Notes under the pieces: model-generated
Databases searched by the model: none
What the model was told of the DNA's origin: nothing
The model's input: only the letters and a program-made list of their open reading frames with translations
Shown: positions 25,644 to 34,609 of the stretch, in pieces
Layout: each line of letters opens with the position of its first letter
Position numbering within the stretch: position 1 is the stretch's first letter
Position numbers and translations under genes: made by a program
From: Phyllobacterium sp. 628
GTDB lineage: Bacteria; Pseudomonadota; Alphaproteobacteria; Rhizobiales; Rhizobiaceae
Direction of reading: 5' to 3'
DNA: 64,000 nucleotides
Assembly: GCF_014189505.1 (NCBI RefSeq)
Contig: NZ_CP050301.1
Coordinates: 131,501 to 195,500, forward strand

Positions 25644-26831
25644 ATGCCCAAGACAGTTGAAATTGCCGATTTGAAACGGATTGCCCAGCGCCGGGTGCCA
25701 AAGATGTTCTTCGACTATGCCGATTCCGGCGCGTGGACGGAAAGCACCTACCGCGCCAACGAGGAAGATTTCCGCAGGATTCAACTGCGCCAGCGTGTTG
25801 CCGTCGATATGACAAACCGCACACTCGAAAGCACGATGGCGGGACAAACAGTCTCGATGCCTGTTGCGCTTGCGCCGACGGGTCTGACCGGTATGCAGCA
25901 CGCCGATGGCGAGATGCTGGCAGCACAAGCCGCGGAAGAATTTGGCGTACCGTTCACGCTCTCGACCATGAGCATCTGCTCCATCGAGGATGTTGCTTCG
26001 GTAACGAAAAAGCCGTTCTGGTTCCAGCTTTACGTCATGCGCGACCGCGACTTCGTCAACAATCTGATTGATCGCGCCAAGGCGGCCAAATGCTCGGCAC
26101 TGGTTCTCACACTGGATTTGCAAATCCTTGGCCAGCGCCACAAGGACGTTCGCAATGGGCTGTCCGCCCCGCCAAAATTCACGCTGAAACATATCTGGCA
26201 GATGGCGATACGACCACAATGGTGTCTTGGCATGGCGAGAACCAATCGCCGCACGTTCAGGAACATTGTGGGGCATGCCAAAGGCGTTGGCGATATCTCA
26301 TCCCTTGGCAATTGGACTCATGAACAGTTCGACCCCCGCCTATCCTGGAACGATGTTGCCTGGATCAAGGAACGCTGGGGCGGCAAGCTGATCATCAAGG
26401 GTATTCTTGATGTCGAAGATGCCCGCATGGCGGCTTCAACAGGCGCGGACGCCATTATCGTGTCGAACCACGGCGGCCGTCAGCTCGATGGTGCGCCGTC
26501 GTCCATTTCCGTTCTCGCCGATATCGTCGATGCAGTCGGCGACAAGATCGAAGTGCTGTTTGATGGCGGCATTCGTTCCGGTCAGGATGTATTGAAAGCC
26601 CTCGCCATTGGCGCCAAGGGTACGTTCATCGGGCGTGCATTCCTTTATGGACTTGGTGCAGGCGGCAAGCAGGGCGTCACCGAGGCTTTGGAAATTATCC
26701 GTAACGAGCTCGATATTACCATGGCGCTCTGCGGCGAACGCGATGTCAGGAACCTTGACCGTAACAATCTCTACAAAAGCGGCCTGGAGACCAAGCCGCG
26801 CATGGCCGAAGTCAAGAAAAAGCGCGCCTGA
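25644..26831 (+). CDS. lldD: FMN-dependent alpha-hydroxyacid dehydrogenase (L-lactate dehydrogenase-like)
   Basis: 395 residues with the complete TIM-barrel of the FMN hydroxyacid family: PKMFFDYADSGAWTESTYRAN at the N-terminus, MPVALAPTGLTGM, FQLYVMRDRDF, LDLQILGQRHKD, the catalytic His and Arg in VSNHGGRQLDG, and the FMN phosphate site DGGIRSGQDVLKALAIGAK. It oxidises L-lactate or a similar 2-hydroxyacid and passes electrons to the respiratory chain. ATG 25644 is used; the long upstream in-frame extension is promoter DNA. Probable operators lie at 25565 and 25606. Confidence 0.88.
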   Translation: MPKTVEIADLKRIAQRRVPKMFFDYADSGAWTESTYRANEEDFRRIQLRQRVAVDMTNRTLESTMAGQTVSMPVALAPTGLTGMQHADGEMLAAQAAEEFGVPFTLSTMSICSIEDVASVTKKPFWFQLYVMRDRDFVNNLIDRAKAAKCSALVLTLDLQILGQRHKDVRNGLSAPPKFTLKHIWQMAIRPQWCLGMARTNRRTFRNIVGHAKGVGDISSLGNWTHEQFDPRLSWNDVAWIKERWGGKLIIKGILDVEDARMAASTGADAIIVSNHGGRQLDGAPSSISVLADIVDAVGDKIEVLFDGGIRSGQDVLKALAIGAKGTFIGRAFLYGLGAGGKQGVTEALEIIRNELDITMALCGERDVRNLDRNNLYKSGLETKPRMAEVKKKRA

Positions 26832-26891
26832 GATCAATAGCAGGCGAAAGCCATCCTGTTGTTTTGGAGAAAACATCATCGGTAGGGAATT

Positions 26892-26966
26892 TGGTACGCC
26901 CAAGGGGAATCGAACCCCTGTTCCCGCCGTGAGAGGGCGGTGTCCTGACCGCTAGACGATGGGCGC
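26892..26966 (-). tRNA. tRNA-Glu(CTC)
   Basis: On the minus strand a full cloverleaf: acceptor GCGCCCA/TGGGCGT, anticodon stem CCGCC/GGCGG around loop CTCTCAC (anticodon CTC), T arm AGGGG-TTCGATT-CCCCT, discriminator A and encoded CCA (26894-26892). The GTCTAG...CAGGACACCGCC pattern is typical of bacterial tRNA-Glu. Confidence 0.96.
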
Positions 26967-27005
26967 GCAGTCGATTGGGCGGGTATAATCAAGCAGACCG
27001 GAAAG

Positions 27006-27038
27006 TGCAATGGTCAATTATGGACAATGACCATTGCA
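27006..27038. repeat. Perfect 11-bp inverted repeat between tRNA-Glu and the DUF6476-like gene
   Basis: Arms TGCAATGGTCA (27006-27016) and TGACCATTGCA (27028-27038), spacer 11 bases. It would form a stable stem on either strand, but neither side has a strong T-run. It could be a weak terminator for the leftward gene or a protein site. Confidence 0.5.
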
Positions 27039-27050
27039 GAATTGTTCAAG

Positions 27051-27096
27051 CTAGGTCGAACGCTCATAAATCTGATTGAAATGGTATGCGACCTAG
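27051..27096. repeat. Collapsed copy (46 bp) of the MITE-like palindromic repeat
   Basis: Bounded by CTAGGTCG and CGACCTAG. Bases 27052-27082 match the 31-bp terminal repeat of the element at 61528-61705 (29 of 31 against its right end); the last 11 bases match the outer end of the opposite repeat. It looks like an internal deletion that left one full terminal repeat joined to the tip of the other. The TAG stop of the leftward gene (27095-27093) is supplied by this repeat. Confidence 0.7.
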
Positions 27097-27494
27097 TTCG
27101 CAGCTTCCGAGATACGTGCGACAACGCGCTTGGTAGCCACGTCATAAACCAGAATTTGCCGGGTACCATTCGCCAGACGCGTCTCCAGCGACAGCATGGA
27201 GCCGGAAAGATTGTGCGACAGGACACGTGTGCCGGGATCAAGTGTGATCGCTTCACCAACCAGCGCATCACCGATAGGCTGCCCCGGAATCTCCGGATGA
27301 ACGGCGGCTGGCTTTGGCGCACCACTCGTCGGCTGGTTAATCTTGTAGACAATGGCTGCAAGCACCGCCATAAGACCAATCACCATAATGCCGATGGAAA
27401 CAGCCAGAAGCCGGATCATCTTGCGGCGCACCCGTTCCATTGCTGGATCGAGCGGCTGCTCTTCCGTTTCCGTGTCAGCATTGATATTGGCCAT
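27093..27494 (-). CDS. Small single-pass membrane protein (DUF6476-like)
   Basis: 133 residues. A charged N-terminal segment (EEQPLDPAMERVRRKMIR) precedes one membrane helix (LLAVSIGIMVIGLMAVLAAIVY, about residues 31-52), then about 80 periplasmic residues ending in a beta-rich piece (LETRLANGTRQILVYDVATK). It resembles a small protein conserved in Rhizobiales beside rluD, with no established function. ATG 27494 is divergent from rluD, whose start is 57 bp away. Its stop codon falls in a repeat remnant, so the C-terminus may have been altered by the insertion. Confidence 0.75.
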   Translation of the reverse strand: MANINADTETEEQPLDPAMERVRRKMIRLLAVSIGIMVIGLMAVLAAIVYKINQPTSGAPKPAAVHPEIPGQPIGDALVGEAITLDPGTRVLSHNLSGSMLSLETRLANGTRQILVYDVATKRVVARISEAAN

Positions 27495-27550
27495 GAATGG
27501 CATTCTCCGAGGTTTCGAAACCAAGCCTCTGTAACGAAGGGACGAGGTCT

Positions 27551-28555
27551 TTGAAAGAGCTAATTACCGATATTGAGGCAGCAGGCAAGCGGCTTGATGC
27601 TTGGCTTTCCGCTCAACTGGCACCAGATCTGTCACGCAACCGCATCCAGGCGCTCATCAGCGACGGTCAGGTAAGTGTGGACGGCAAGGTTGTTCGCGAG
27701 ACCAAACACAAGCTACGCGAAGGGATCAGCATCACTGTTGAAATTCCCGAGCCGGAAGATGCGACGCCCCTCGGAGAAAAGATCGACCTCGATATTCTCT
27801 ATGAGGACGCCGATCTGATCGTGATCAACAAACCTGCCGGACTTGTCGTTCACCCCGGCAATGGCAATTGGACCGGCACCCTGGTCAACGCACTGATCTA
27901 TCATTGCGGCGATACGCTGTCCGGCGTCGGCGGCGTAAAGCGCCCCGGCATTGTCCATCGTATCGACAAGGAAACCAGCGGCGTGATGGTCATTGCCAAG
28001 AATGATCTGGCCCACCGGCATCTCAGCGCGCAATTTGCCGACCATGGCCGTACCGGCGATCTGGAACGGGCCTATCTCGCTCTGGTCTGGGGCACACCGG
28101 ATCGCAAGACCGGTACGATTGATGCGCCGCTGGGCCGTTCGCATCGCGACCGCACCAAACAGGCGGTTGTGCATGAAGAGCGCGACGACGCACGCCACGC
28201 GATCACGCATTTCGATATTCAGGAACGATTCGGGGCGAAGGAGGATTCCACCGCCGTTGCCGCGCTGGTTGAATGCCGTCTCGAAACTGGCAGGACCCAT
28301 CAGATTCGCGTCCATATGGCCCATATTGGCCATCCCCTGGTTGGCGATGTGGAATATGGCAGCGCCTACAAGACCAAGGCCAATAAGCTGGCAGAGCCAT
28401 TGCAAAGCGTGGTCAAAGGCTTTTCGAGACAGGCGCTGCATGCGCAGATTCTGGCTTTTGAACATCCTTCCACGGGAGAGGTTCTTCGCTTTGTAGCGGA
28501 CGTGCCGGCAGACATGGCTGAACTGATAGAGGCGTTTCGCACGACGCCGCTTTAG
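27551..28555 (+). CDS. rluD: Ribosomal large-subunit pseudouridine synthase (RluD/RluC type)
   Basis: About 334 residues. An N-terminal S4 RNA-binding domain (RLDAWLSAQLAPDLSRNRIQ) is followed by the pseudouridine synthase core with LIVINKPAGLVVHPGNG and the catalytic Asp in RPGIVHRIDKETSGVMV, then RTHQIRVHMAHIGHPLVGD. It isomerises uridines in 23S rRNA. I favour the TTG at 27551, preceded by GACGAGG, because the in-frame ATG at 27497 abuts the divergent gene's start and adds a non-conserved leader. Confidence 0.9.
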   Translation: MKELITDIEAAGKRLDAWLSAQLAPDLSRNRIQALISDGQVSVDGKVVRETKHKLREGISITVEIPEPEDATPLGEKIDLDILYEDADLIVINKPAGLVVHPGNGNWTGTLVNALIYHCGDTLSGVGGVKRPGIVHRIDKETSGVMVIAKNDLAHRHLSAQFADHGRTGDLERAYLALVWGTPDRKTGTIDAPLGRSHRDRTKQAVVHEERDDARHAITHFDIQERFGAKEDSTAVAALVECRLETGRTHQIRVHMAHIGHPLVGDVEYGSAYKTKANKLAEPLQSVVKGFSRQALHAQILAFEHPSTGEVLRFVADVPADMAELIEAFRTTPL

Positions 28556-28813
28556 CTGCACTGCACAGAATCCAATTAAAATACTTGCGGAACTTTATTT
28601 CATACCGTACGTTATAGAACGCGGATGGAAATCTTGACTCTATTGTTCACGTTTATGTGACAAATTGTTTCGACTCTTAATGCATCGTGTTTTTGACAAA
28701 ATGCTACCTATATATGGATAGCATGAATCTGGGTGTGCCGCGAAAAGCGGGCGCCCGGTTGCTGCGAACCTGCCGGAAATGGGGGTTCATTTCACAATGA
28801 GGAGGGGTGCTCA

Positions 28814-29725
28814 GTGGCCCAAAATCTTCCAAGTCTAGTTGCCGGTGACGGCGGTCTTACCCGTTATCTCGAAGAAATTCGTCGCTTTCCCATGCTCGAA
28901 CCGCAGGAAGAGTACATGCTCGCCAAGCGGTATCTGGAGCATGCGGATCCGAAAGCGGCTCATAGGCTCGTAACCAGCCATCTGCGTCTCGTTGCCAAGA
29001 TTGCGATGGGTTATCGCGGCTACGGCCTGCCGATCGGGGAAGTTATTTCCGAAGGCAATGTCGGCTTGATGCAGGCAGTCAAACGTTTCGAACCGGAACG
29101 GGGTTTCCGTCTGGCAACCTATGCCATGTGGTGGATCAAGGCTTCGATTCAGGAATATGTCCTGCGTTCATGGAGCTTGGTCAAGATGGGCACGACCGCC
29201 AACCAGAAGCGTCTGTTCTTCAACCTGCGCAAGGTGAAGAGCAAGATTCAGGCGCTGGATGATGGCGATCTCAACCCTGAACAGGTCAAGGAAATCGCGA
29301 CCCGCCTCAGTGTTTCCGAGGATGAAGTTGTATCGATGAACCGCCGGCTTTCCGGCGATGCATCGCTCAATGCTCCGATTCGTTCCGCTGATGGCGAAGC
29401 CGGCGGCGATTGGCAGGATTGGCTGGTGGATGACCATGACAGCCAGGAAACCATGCTGATCGAGCAGGATGAGCTGGAAAACCGCCGCGAAATGCTTTCC
29501 GGCGCCATGTCATCGCTCAACGAGCGCGAACGGCGCATCTTCCAGGCGCGCCGTCTGGCCGATGATCCGGTAACCCTCGAGGATCTGTCGACCGAATTCG
29601 GTATCAGCCGTGAACGGGTCCGCCAGATCGAAGTCCGTGCCTTTGAAAAAGTGCAGGATGCCGTGAAGGCCGCCGCCATGAAACAGCAGAAGGCGCTTGT
29701 TTCAACAGGTGGCGAGGCGCGATAA
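28814..29725 (+). CDS. rpoH: Heat-shock sigma factor sigma-32
   Basis: 303 residues with complete sigma-70 architecture: region 1.2 (LTRYLEEIRRFPMLEPQEE), region 2 (EVISEGNVGLMQAVKRFEPE, ATYAMWWIKASIQEYVLRSW), the RpoH box around KRLFFNLRKVKSKI, and region 4 (LEDLSTEFGISRERVRQIEV). It directs transcription of chaperone and protease genes; ftsH lies in the same window. GTG 28814 has GAGGAGG about 9 bases upstream; a longer reading from 28733 lacks support. Rhizobiales often carry two rpoH genes, and this may be rpoH1. The 258-bp upstream region holds a TTGACA at 28693 but no convincing matching -10. Confidence 0.95.
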   Translation: MAQNLPSLVAGDGGLTRYLEEIRRFPMLEPQEEYMLAKRYLEHADPKAAHRLVTSHLRLVAKIAMGYRGYGLPIGEVISEGNVGLMQAVKRFEPERGFRLATYAMWWIKASIQEYVLRSWSLVKMGTTANQKRLFFNLRKVKSKIQALDDGDLNPEQVKEIATRLSVSEDEVVSMNRRLSGDASLNAPIRSADGEAGGDWQDWLVDDHDSQETMLIEQDELENRREMLSGAMSSLNERERRIFQARRLADDPVTLEDLSTEFGISRERVRQIEVRAFEKVQDAVKAAAMKQQKALVSTGGEAR

Positions 29726-29750
29726 ACCGCCGCTACACAAATACGCGAAA

Positions 29751-29775
29751 GGCTCCGGACATCCGGGGCCTTTTT
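29751..29775 (+). terminator. Terminator after rpoH
   Basis: An 8-bp stem (GGCTCCGG with CCGGGGCC, one G.U pair), loop ACAT, followed by TTTTT. Confidence 0.88.
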
Positions 29776-29804
29776 CTTTTTGAAACAAAATCGCTACAGT
29801 GAAA

Positions 29805-30203
29805 TTATTCCTGAACCTTGGCGTCGTAGCAAACGAAGGCAAGCTTGTTGCCATCGGGATCACGCACATAGGCGCCATAAAAACCAGAGCCGTACTGGGG
29901 CCGTGAGCCCGGCGCACCTTCATCGCTGCCGCCATTCTGCATTGCCAGTTTATAAAGACGATCGATAATTTCGGCATCATCAAATCTGAAAGCGGTCATG
30001 ACTCCGTTGCCGATTGTCGCCACTCCGCCATCGAAAGGATGGCCAACGAAAAATCGTGGGTAGTTGGGATCTTCGCGCTTGCCCCAGGAAGCCAACTGTT
30101 CATCACACCAGCATTCATCAAGACCCATCCCGCTCATGATAGGGTCATAAAACTGACGCGCCTTGGCCAGGTTGTTCGTCCCCACCATTGTATAACCGAT
30201 CAT
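29805..30203 (-). CDS. VOC-family (glyoxalase/bleomycin-resistance-like) protein
   Basis: 132 residues with the paired beta-alpha-beta-beta-beta modules of the vicinal-oxygen-chelate fold: IGYTMVGTNNLAKARQFYDP at the start and GFYGAYVRDPDGNKLAFVCY near the end, the latter with the usual metal-ligand region. The substrate is unknown; members range from lactoylglutathione lyase-like to resistance proteins. It is single, convergent with rpoH and divergent from the GNAT gene. Confidence 0.85.
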   Translation of the reverse strand: MIGYTMVGTNNLAKARQFYDPIMSGMGLDECWCDEQLASWGKREDPNYPRFFVGHPFDGGVATIGNGVMTAFRFDDAEIIDRLYKLAMQNGGSDEGAPGSRPQYGSGFYGAYVRDPDGNKLAFVCYDAKVQE

Positions 30204-30306
30204 GCCTGTTTCCTCGCGAAGACCCGGACCTGTACGCCAAAGTCATATTGACAAAGATTGCTGATAAAATCAGCCTGCAACACCCGATATTCGCAGGCAG
30301 CCACAC

Positions 30307-30774
30307 ATGTTTACATTTCAATCCGCATCCATCGATGATTTTGACCGTCTCCTGCAATTGCGCCTCCGGACAATGCGCGAAAGTCTCGAACGTATCGGCC
30401 GCTTCGATGAATGGCGGGCCTATGACCGGTTTCGCAATTCCTACCGGCCTCATTATACCCGCCTGATTATCAATCCCGAGGGCACTCTGGCAGGGTGTGT
30501 CGCCATGGGACCGGTTGATGATCACCTCCTGCTTGAACATTTCTACATTTTTCCGGAGCTGCAGGCGCAAGGTCTTGGCAGCAGGGTCTTATCCAAACTG
30601 CTTGAGGAGGCAGATCGTGCCGGACTGCCGGTGCGCCTGAGCGTCCTGCAGCAAAGCGATGCTGGGCGCTTCTATGCCCGGCATGGCTTTATCGAAACCG
30701 GCGAAGATGAATGGGACGTGTTTTATGAGCGCCAGCCTCAAACCGCGACGCAGGGAGTAGCGGGTGAAAATTAG
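30307..30774 (+). CDS. GNAT-family N-acetyltransferase
   Basis: 155 residues. The acetyl-CoA motif is visible as LEHFYIFPELQAQGLGSRVL, followed by LSVLQQSDAGRFYARHGFIE, the usual final motif. The start is ATG 30307. It overlaps the next GNAT gene by 11 bp, so the two are probably co-translated. The acceptor is unknown. Confidence 0.88.
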   Translation: MFTFQSASIDDFDRLLQLRLRTMRESLERIGRFDEWRAYDRFRNSYRPHYTRLIINPEGTLAGCVAMGPVDDHLLLEHFYIFPELQAQGLGSRVLSKLLEEADRAGLPVRLSVLQQSDAGRFYARHGFIETGEDEWDVFYERQPQTATQGVAGEN

Positions 30775-31228
30775 AACAGCAATTGCAGGCGACAGTGATC
30801 AGATATGCAACGTGCTGCGCCGCTCCATTGAGGAGTTATGCGTTTCCGACCACGGAGCCAGCACTGCGATCATTGCTGACTGGCTTGCGAACAAAACGCC
30901 GGAGAATGTGCTGGTATGGATCAACATGCCCAATCAGCGAATGCTCGTAGCCGTGGATGGCTCCCATATACTCGGTGTTGGATCGGTCACGGCTTCCGGC
31001 GAAATCATACTCAATTATGTCTCGCCTGACGCCCGGTTTCTTGGCATCAGCAAAGCCATTCTCACAGGGCTTGAAGCCTATCTGAAAGAACAGGGAAAAA
31101 CCCGGAGCAACCTCACCAGCACACTGACTGCCCACCGCTTCTACGAGGCGTGCGGTTATCGCGATAGCGGCCCGATCGAAATGTGGGGCCCATTGGCCGG
31201 ACAACCAATGGAAAAACAATTGCCATAA
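30764..31228 (+). CDS. GNAT-family N-acetyltransferase
   Basis: 154 residues starting at GTG 30764, inside the end of the preceding GNAT gene. IRTAIAGDSDQICNVLRRSI is the N-terminal alpha/beta unit, ILNYVSPDARFLGISKAIL stands where the acetyl-CoA loop should be (the usual Q/R-x-x-G-x-G/A is reduced to RFLGIS), and TAHRFYEACGYRDSG is the terminal motif. The substrate is unknown. A bidirectional terminator follows. Confidence 0.85.
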   Translation: MKIRTAIAGDSDQICNVLRRSIEELCVSDHGASTAIIADWLANKTPENVLVWINMPNQRMLVAVDGSHILGVGSVTASGEIILNYVSPDARFLGISKAILTGLEAYLKEQGKTRSNLTSTLTAHRFYEACGYRDSGPIEMWGPLAGQPMEKQLP

Positions 31229-31229
31229 A

Positions 31230-31262
31230 AAGAAGGCTCCGGAAAACGGAGCCTTCTTTTTA
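31230..31262. terminator. Bidirectional terminator
   Basis: An 11-bp perfect stem (31231-31241 with 31247-31257), loop GAAAA, with A-run and T-run flanks. It sits between the GNAT pair and the convergent proline-rich gene. Confidence 0.9.
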
Positions 31263-31281
31263 CTTTTGAATTATGCCGAAA

Positions 31282-32988
31282 CTAACCGCCTGCTTTTGCA
31301 GCCCAGGCTTTCAGCACATCGTCGAACACCTTTTCGCCGGGCAGGCCTTTTTCAAGGGTCAGAAGCGCGCGGCGGCCGGTCTTGTAGGCAATCGGAATAT
31401 CGATCCATGACTGACGGCGGAGCAAGGACATATTTGTATCCACAGCCGTCTTGGCATCGTTCATCGCGACAATGAAGAAATTGTCGGCGATCTTGGCCGG
31501 AATGCCCACAAGCGGGCTACCCGGCGCCTGTTCCGTATCCTTCAACGTCATACGCGATACAGCGTCGATGGAACCACCGGGAAATCCGTCCGGAACCGTA
31601 AAGATCATTTCAACCAGATGGCTGGCCGGGAGTGTCTTGTCGCCATTGCGCCGGATAACCATACGCAGTTTGATGCCACGATCCGGGATAGTAACCTCGG
31701 CACGGATGGCTGCTTCGGGGGGCAGATCATTGCCGGGTGATTCCTGAACGACCGACCATACGACACCGCCCGCATCGGCTGTACCTGCATCCTGACCGGA
31801 GCGTTCCTCATAGAAAAACGCTTTCTGGCCAATCGGCAGCGCTGCAGCTGGCGGCTGTGTCTGATTTGTAGGCGCAGCAGGCTGTTGCCCCTGTGCAGCA
31901 GGCGGCTGTTGTGCTGGCTGTTGATCAGGCGACGTTGCCGCCACCGATGTGCCCTCGCCCAGCGAAGGCGTATCGTTGGCGGGACCCGGATTGATTTCCT
32001 GGCCGTCCGGCAGCAAGCGTTGTGTCAGTTTGGGTTCTGCCTTTGGCTCCCCCGTATCCGTCGCTGCTGGTTTTGCAGGTGTCGGCTGTGCCGTTTGCGG
32101 CGCTGTTTGTGCAGGCTGCTCGGTCTTCACGGGCGGTGTCGCAGGCTGATTGCTCGCAGTCTCTGCCGGTTTGGCCGGTGGCGTATCGCCACTTCCGGTC
32201 AGGCTGGCCAGATAAGTCTTTATTGAAGCGGTTCGCGCAGAAATCTGGTCCTTATAGGTCCAGCCCGCATAGGCACCGCCCGCTATAATCAGCAGCAGGC
32301 CAAGCAAACTCAGCAACGGCACCAGCGAACGCTTCGGTTTTGGCTGCTTCAGTGGGCCGCGTGTATAAACACCGTAGTCACCGGCGCTGCGATCTTCTGT
32401 CGTGAAGCCGGAATCCGTGTCATCAAGTTCTTCTTCCGGACCCCGTCCGGCGTTGAGACTGTTTTCGAGCGGCGGGAATGAGCCCGACAACGGACGCTCG
32501 GCGCGGAAACTTTCCTCCTTTGGCTCAATCGGCTTCGCACCGCTTGAGCCATGGGTCGTCAGAAAATCCTCAAGTGCATCGGACTGCGCAATCGGCTTGG
32601 TGAAGGATGGCGTTGGAACGGATGCGGGTGCGGGTGGTGCAACCGGCTTGGGCTGCGCCGCAAATACGGGAGGCGCGGCAACGGCTGGTGCTGGCACGAC
32701 CGGTGCCGGAACCACGGGCGCAGGCGCTGGAATAGACGGCGCAACCGGAATAGGCTCAGGCTTTGGTGCGATATCGTCAAGCACTGGCTTGAAACCGGAC
32801 TCAACCTCAACGATCGCGTCTTCCAATGCCTGCTTCTGACGAACCGCCACGGCTTCCGGCGCATTCAGCGTCGCAAGCTTCTGCTCAATCGTTGCGCGAG
32901 CTTTTGCATACACACGTTGGCGGAGCTCGGGAGTTGGATCCGCGAGCCCGTCAATTGTCTTTCTCAATACTGCAACGAAATCTGCCAT
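31282..32988 (-). CDS. Proline/alanine-rich single-pass membrane protein, function unknown
   Basis: 568 residues. Residues 1-60 form a conserved helical head (MADFVAVLRKTIDGLADPT). A low-complexity Pro/Ala/Val linker follows, then one membrane helix (SLVPLLSLLGLLLIIAGGAYAGW, about 220-242), a second low-complexity linker rich in Pro/Gln/Thr/Lys, and a C-terminal globular domain of about 180 residues (QKAFFYEERSGQDAGTADAG onward). Related rhizobial proteins are often loosely annotated as CheA-like, but no kinase motif is seen here. It is transcribed just downstream of purA (54 bp gap). Confidence 0.75.
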   Translation of the reverse strand: MADFVAVLRKTIDGLADPTPELRQRVYAKARATIEQKLATLNAPEAVAVRQKQALEDAIVEVESGFKPVLDDIAPKPEPIPVAPSIPAPAPVVPAPVVPAPAVAAPPVFAAQPKPVAPPAPASVPTPSFTKPIAQSDALEDFLTTHGSSGAKPIEPKEESFRAERPLSGSFPPLENSLNAGRGPEEELDDTDSGFTTEDRSAGDYGVYTRGPLKQPKPKRSLVPLLSLLGLLLIIAGGAYAGWTYKDQISARTASIKTYLASLTGSGDTPPAKPAETASNQPATPPVKTEQPAQTAPQTAQPTPAKPAATDTGEPKAEPKLTQRLLPDGQEINPGPANDTPSLGEGTSVAATSPDQQPAQQPPAAQGQQPAAPTNQTQPPAAALPIGQKAFFYEERSGQDAGTADAGGVVWSVVQESPGNDLPPEAAIRAEVTIPDRGIKLRMVIRRNGDKTLPASHLVEMIFTVPDGFPGGSIDAVSRMTLKDTEQAPGSPLVGIPAKIADNFFIVAMNDAKTAVDTNMSLLRRQSWIDIPIAYKTGRRALLTLEKGLPGEKVFDDVLKAWAAKAGG

Positions 32989-33042
32989 TCACCCAAACCT
33001 ATGGTTTTGCTGTGAGATTAACCTCTGAACCTGTTTGCGACT

Positions 33043-34335
33043 CTAATCATGAAACGGGTCAGTAACAAGTATTGTATCGTCACGCTCCGGGCTGGTTGAA
33101 AGAAGTGCGATCGGCGCACCAATCAGTTCTTCCACATAGCGCACATATTTGATTGCCTGCGCCGGCAATTCACTCCAGCTGCGCGCTCCGGCGGTGGTCT
33201 CTTTCCAGCCTTCCAGCGTTACGTAGATCGGCTTGACGCGAGCCTGTGCGCCCTGGCTTGCCGGAAGGTAGTCAATGACCTCCCCATCAAGCTCATAACT
33301 GGTGCAGACCTTGATCTCATCCAGGCCATCCAGAACATCGAGCTTCGTCAGCGCAATGCCGCTGATGCCATTGTTGGCAACGGCCTGACGCACGAGAACA
33401 GCGTCGAACCAGCCGCAACGGCGCTTGCGTCCTGTAACAACACCAAATTCGTGGCCGCGCTGACCAAGGAACTCGCCCACTTCATTCTGCTGTTCGGTCG
33501 GGAAAGGTCCTTCGCCAACACGCGTCGTGTAAGCTTTGGTGATACCGAGAACGTAGTGCAGCGATCCCGGTCCAATGCCGGAACCGGCAGAAGCCTGACC
33601 TGCCACGGTGTTCGACGACGTCACAAACGGATAGGTGCCATGATCGATATCGAGCAGCGTGCCCTGTGCACCTTCAAAAAGAATGCGCTCACCTGCCCGC
33701 TTCTTCTGATCCAGTACATACCAGACGCGGTCCATGAACGGCAGGATGTGCGGCGCAGCTTCAAGCAATTCGGCCAGCAGCTTGGAACCGTCAACTTCCT
33801 CGATACCAAGACCACGACGCAGCGGGTTGTGATGCGCCAGCAACCGTTCAATCTTGGCGGGGAGTGTGTCCGGGTCAGCGAGATCAAGCACGTGGATCGC
33901 GCGGCGGCCGACCTTGTCTTCATAGGCCGGGCCGATACCACGGCCGGTCGTACCAATCTTGGTGCCGGAATTCGACGCTTCGCGGCGACGGTCAAGCTCG
34001 CCATGGATAGACAGGATCAGTGTGGTGTTTTCAGCGATCTTCAGTGTCTCAGGCGTGATGACAACGCCTTGACTCTCGAGCCTTTTCTTTTCGGCAATAA
34101 ATGCATGCGGGTCGAAAACAACACCGTTACCGATGATCGAAAGTTTGCCCTTGCGCACGACACCCGATGGGAGCAGCGACAATTTGTAGGTGACGCCATC
34201 AACAACCAGCGTATGGCCGGCATTATGCCCACCCTGAAAGCGGACAATGATATCGGCCCGTTCGGAAAGCCAATCAACAATCTTGCCCTTGCCCTCATCG
34301 CCCCACTGGGAGCCGATCACCACAACATTTGCCAT
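33043..34335 (-). CDS. purA: Adenylosuccinate synthetase
   Basis: 430 residues, normal length. [18 protein letters not shown] is the GTP-binding P-loop at the N-terminus, [29 protein letters not shown], and [14 protein letters not shown] (guanine-contact TKLD region) are all present. It condenses IMP and aspartate to adenylosuccinate at GTP cost, the first step from IMP to AMP. The 274 bp before the next gene to the right show no further gene. Confidence 0.97.
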   Translation of the reverse strand: MANVVVIGSQWGDEGKGKIVDWLSERADIIVRFQGGHNAGHTLVVDGVTYKLSLLPSGVVRKGKLSIIGNGVVFDPHAFIAEKKRLESQGVVITPETLKIAENTTLILSIHGELDRRREASNSGTKIGTTGRGIGPAYEDKVGRRAIHVLDLADPDTLPAKIERLLAHHNPLRRGLGIEEVDGSKLLAELLEAAPHILPFMDRVWYVLDQKKRAGERILFEGAQGTLLDIDHGTYPFVTSSNTVAGQASAGSGIGPGSLHYVLGITKAYTTRVGEGPFPTEQQNEVGEFLGQRGHEFGVVTGRKRRCGWFDAVLVRQAVANNGISGIALTKLDVLDGLDEIKVCTSYELDGEVIDYLPASQGAQARVKPIYVTLEGWKETTAGARSWSELPAQAIKYVRYVEELIGAPIALLSTSPERDDTILVTDPFHD

Positions 34336-34609
34336 TCAAAACTCCTCGAGTCACAACCTCGCCACGCATTTTTTGATAAATGCGGTGCTTCTATACAGGC
34401 TGGTTCATAAAAGCGCGACAATTCTTTCGGCCTAAGCAAGACCAATTTGCCATTATCAAACGAATAAACGCGCTATGCTGGCGGGAAAATATCCAGACGC
34501 CGGATCATCGTCCACATGCCGCGTCAAACCCGTACCGGGAACCGGAGTTTATTGAGCTTTATGGGAAACAGAAGGGGCGCCGTTGACGACGCCCCCTTGA
34601 ATTGATTGT

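Noticed and set aside
28693..28721. Sigma-70 promoter of rpoH
   Set aside because: TTGACA is good, but no acceptable -10 lies at 16-18 bases, so I do not call it.
33451..34410. A 319-codon plus-strand reading frame
   Set aside because: Antisense to purA; a by-product of GC-rich codon usage.
34574..34595. Terminator after aztC
   Set aside because: A 6-bp stem with a 10-base loop and no T-run; too weak to list as a terminator.
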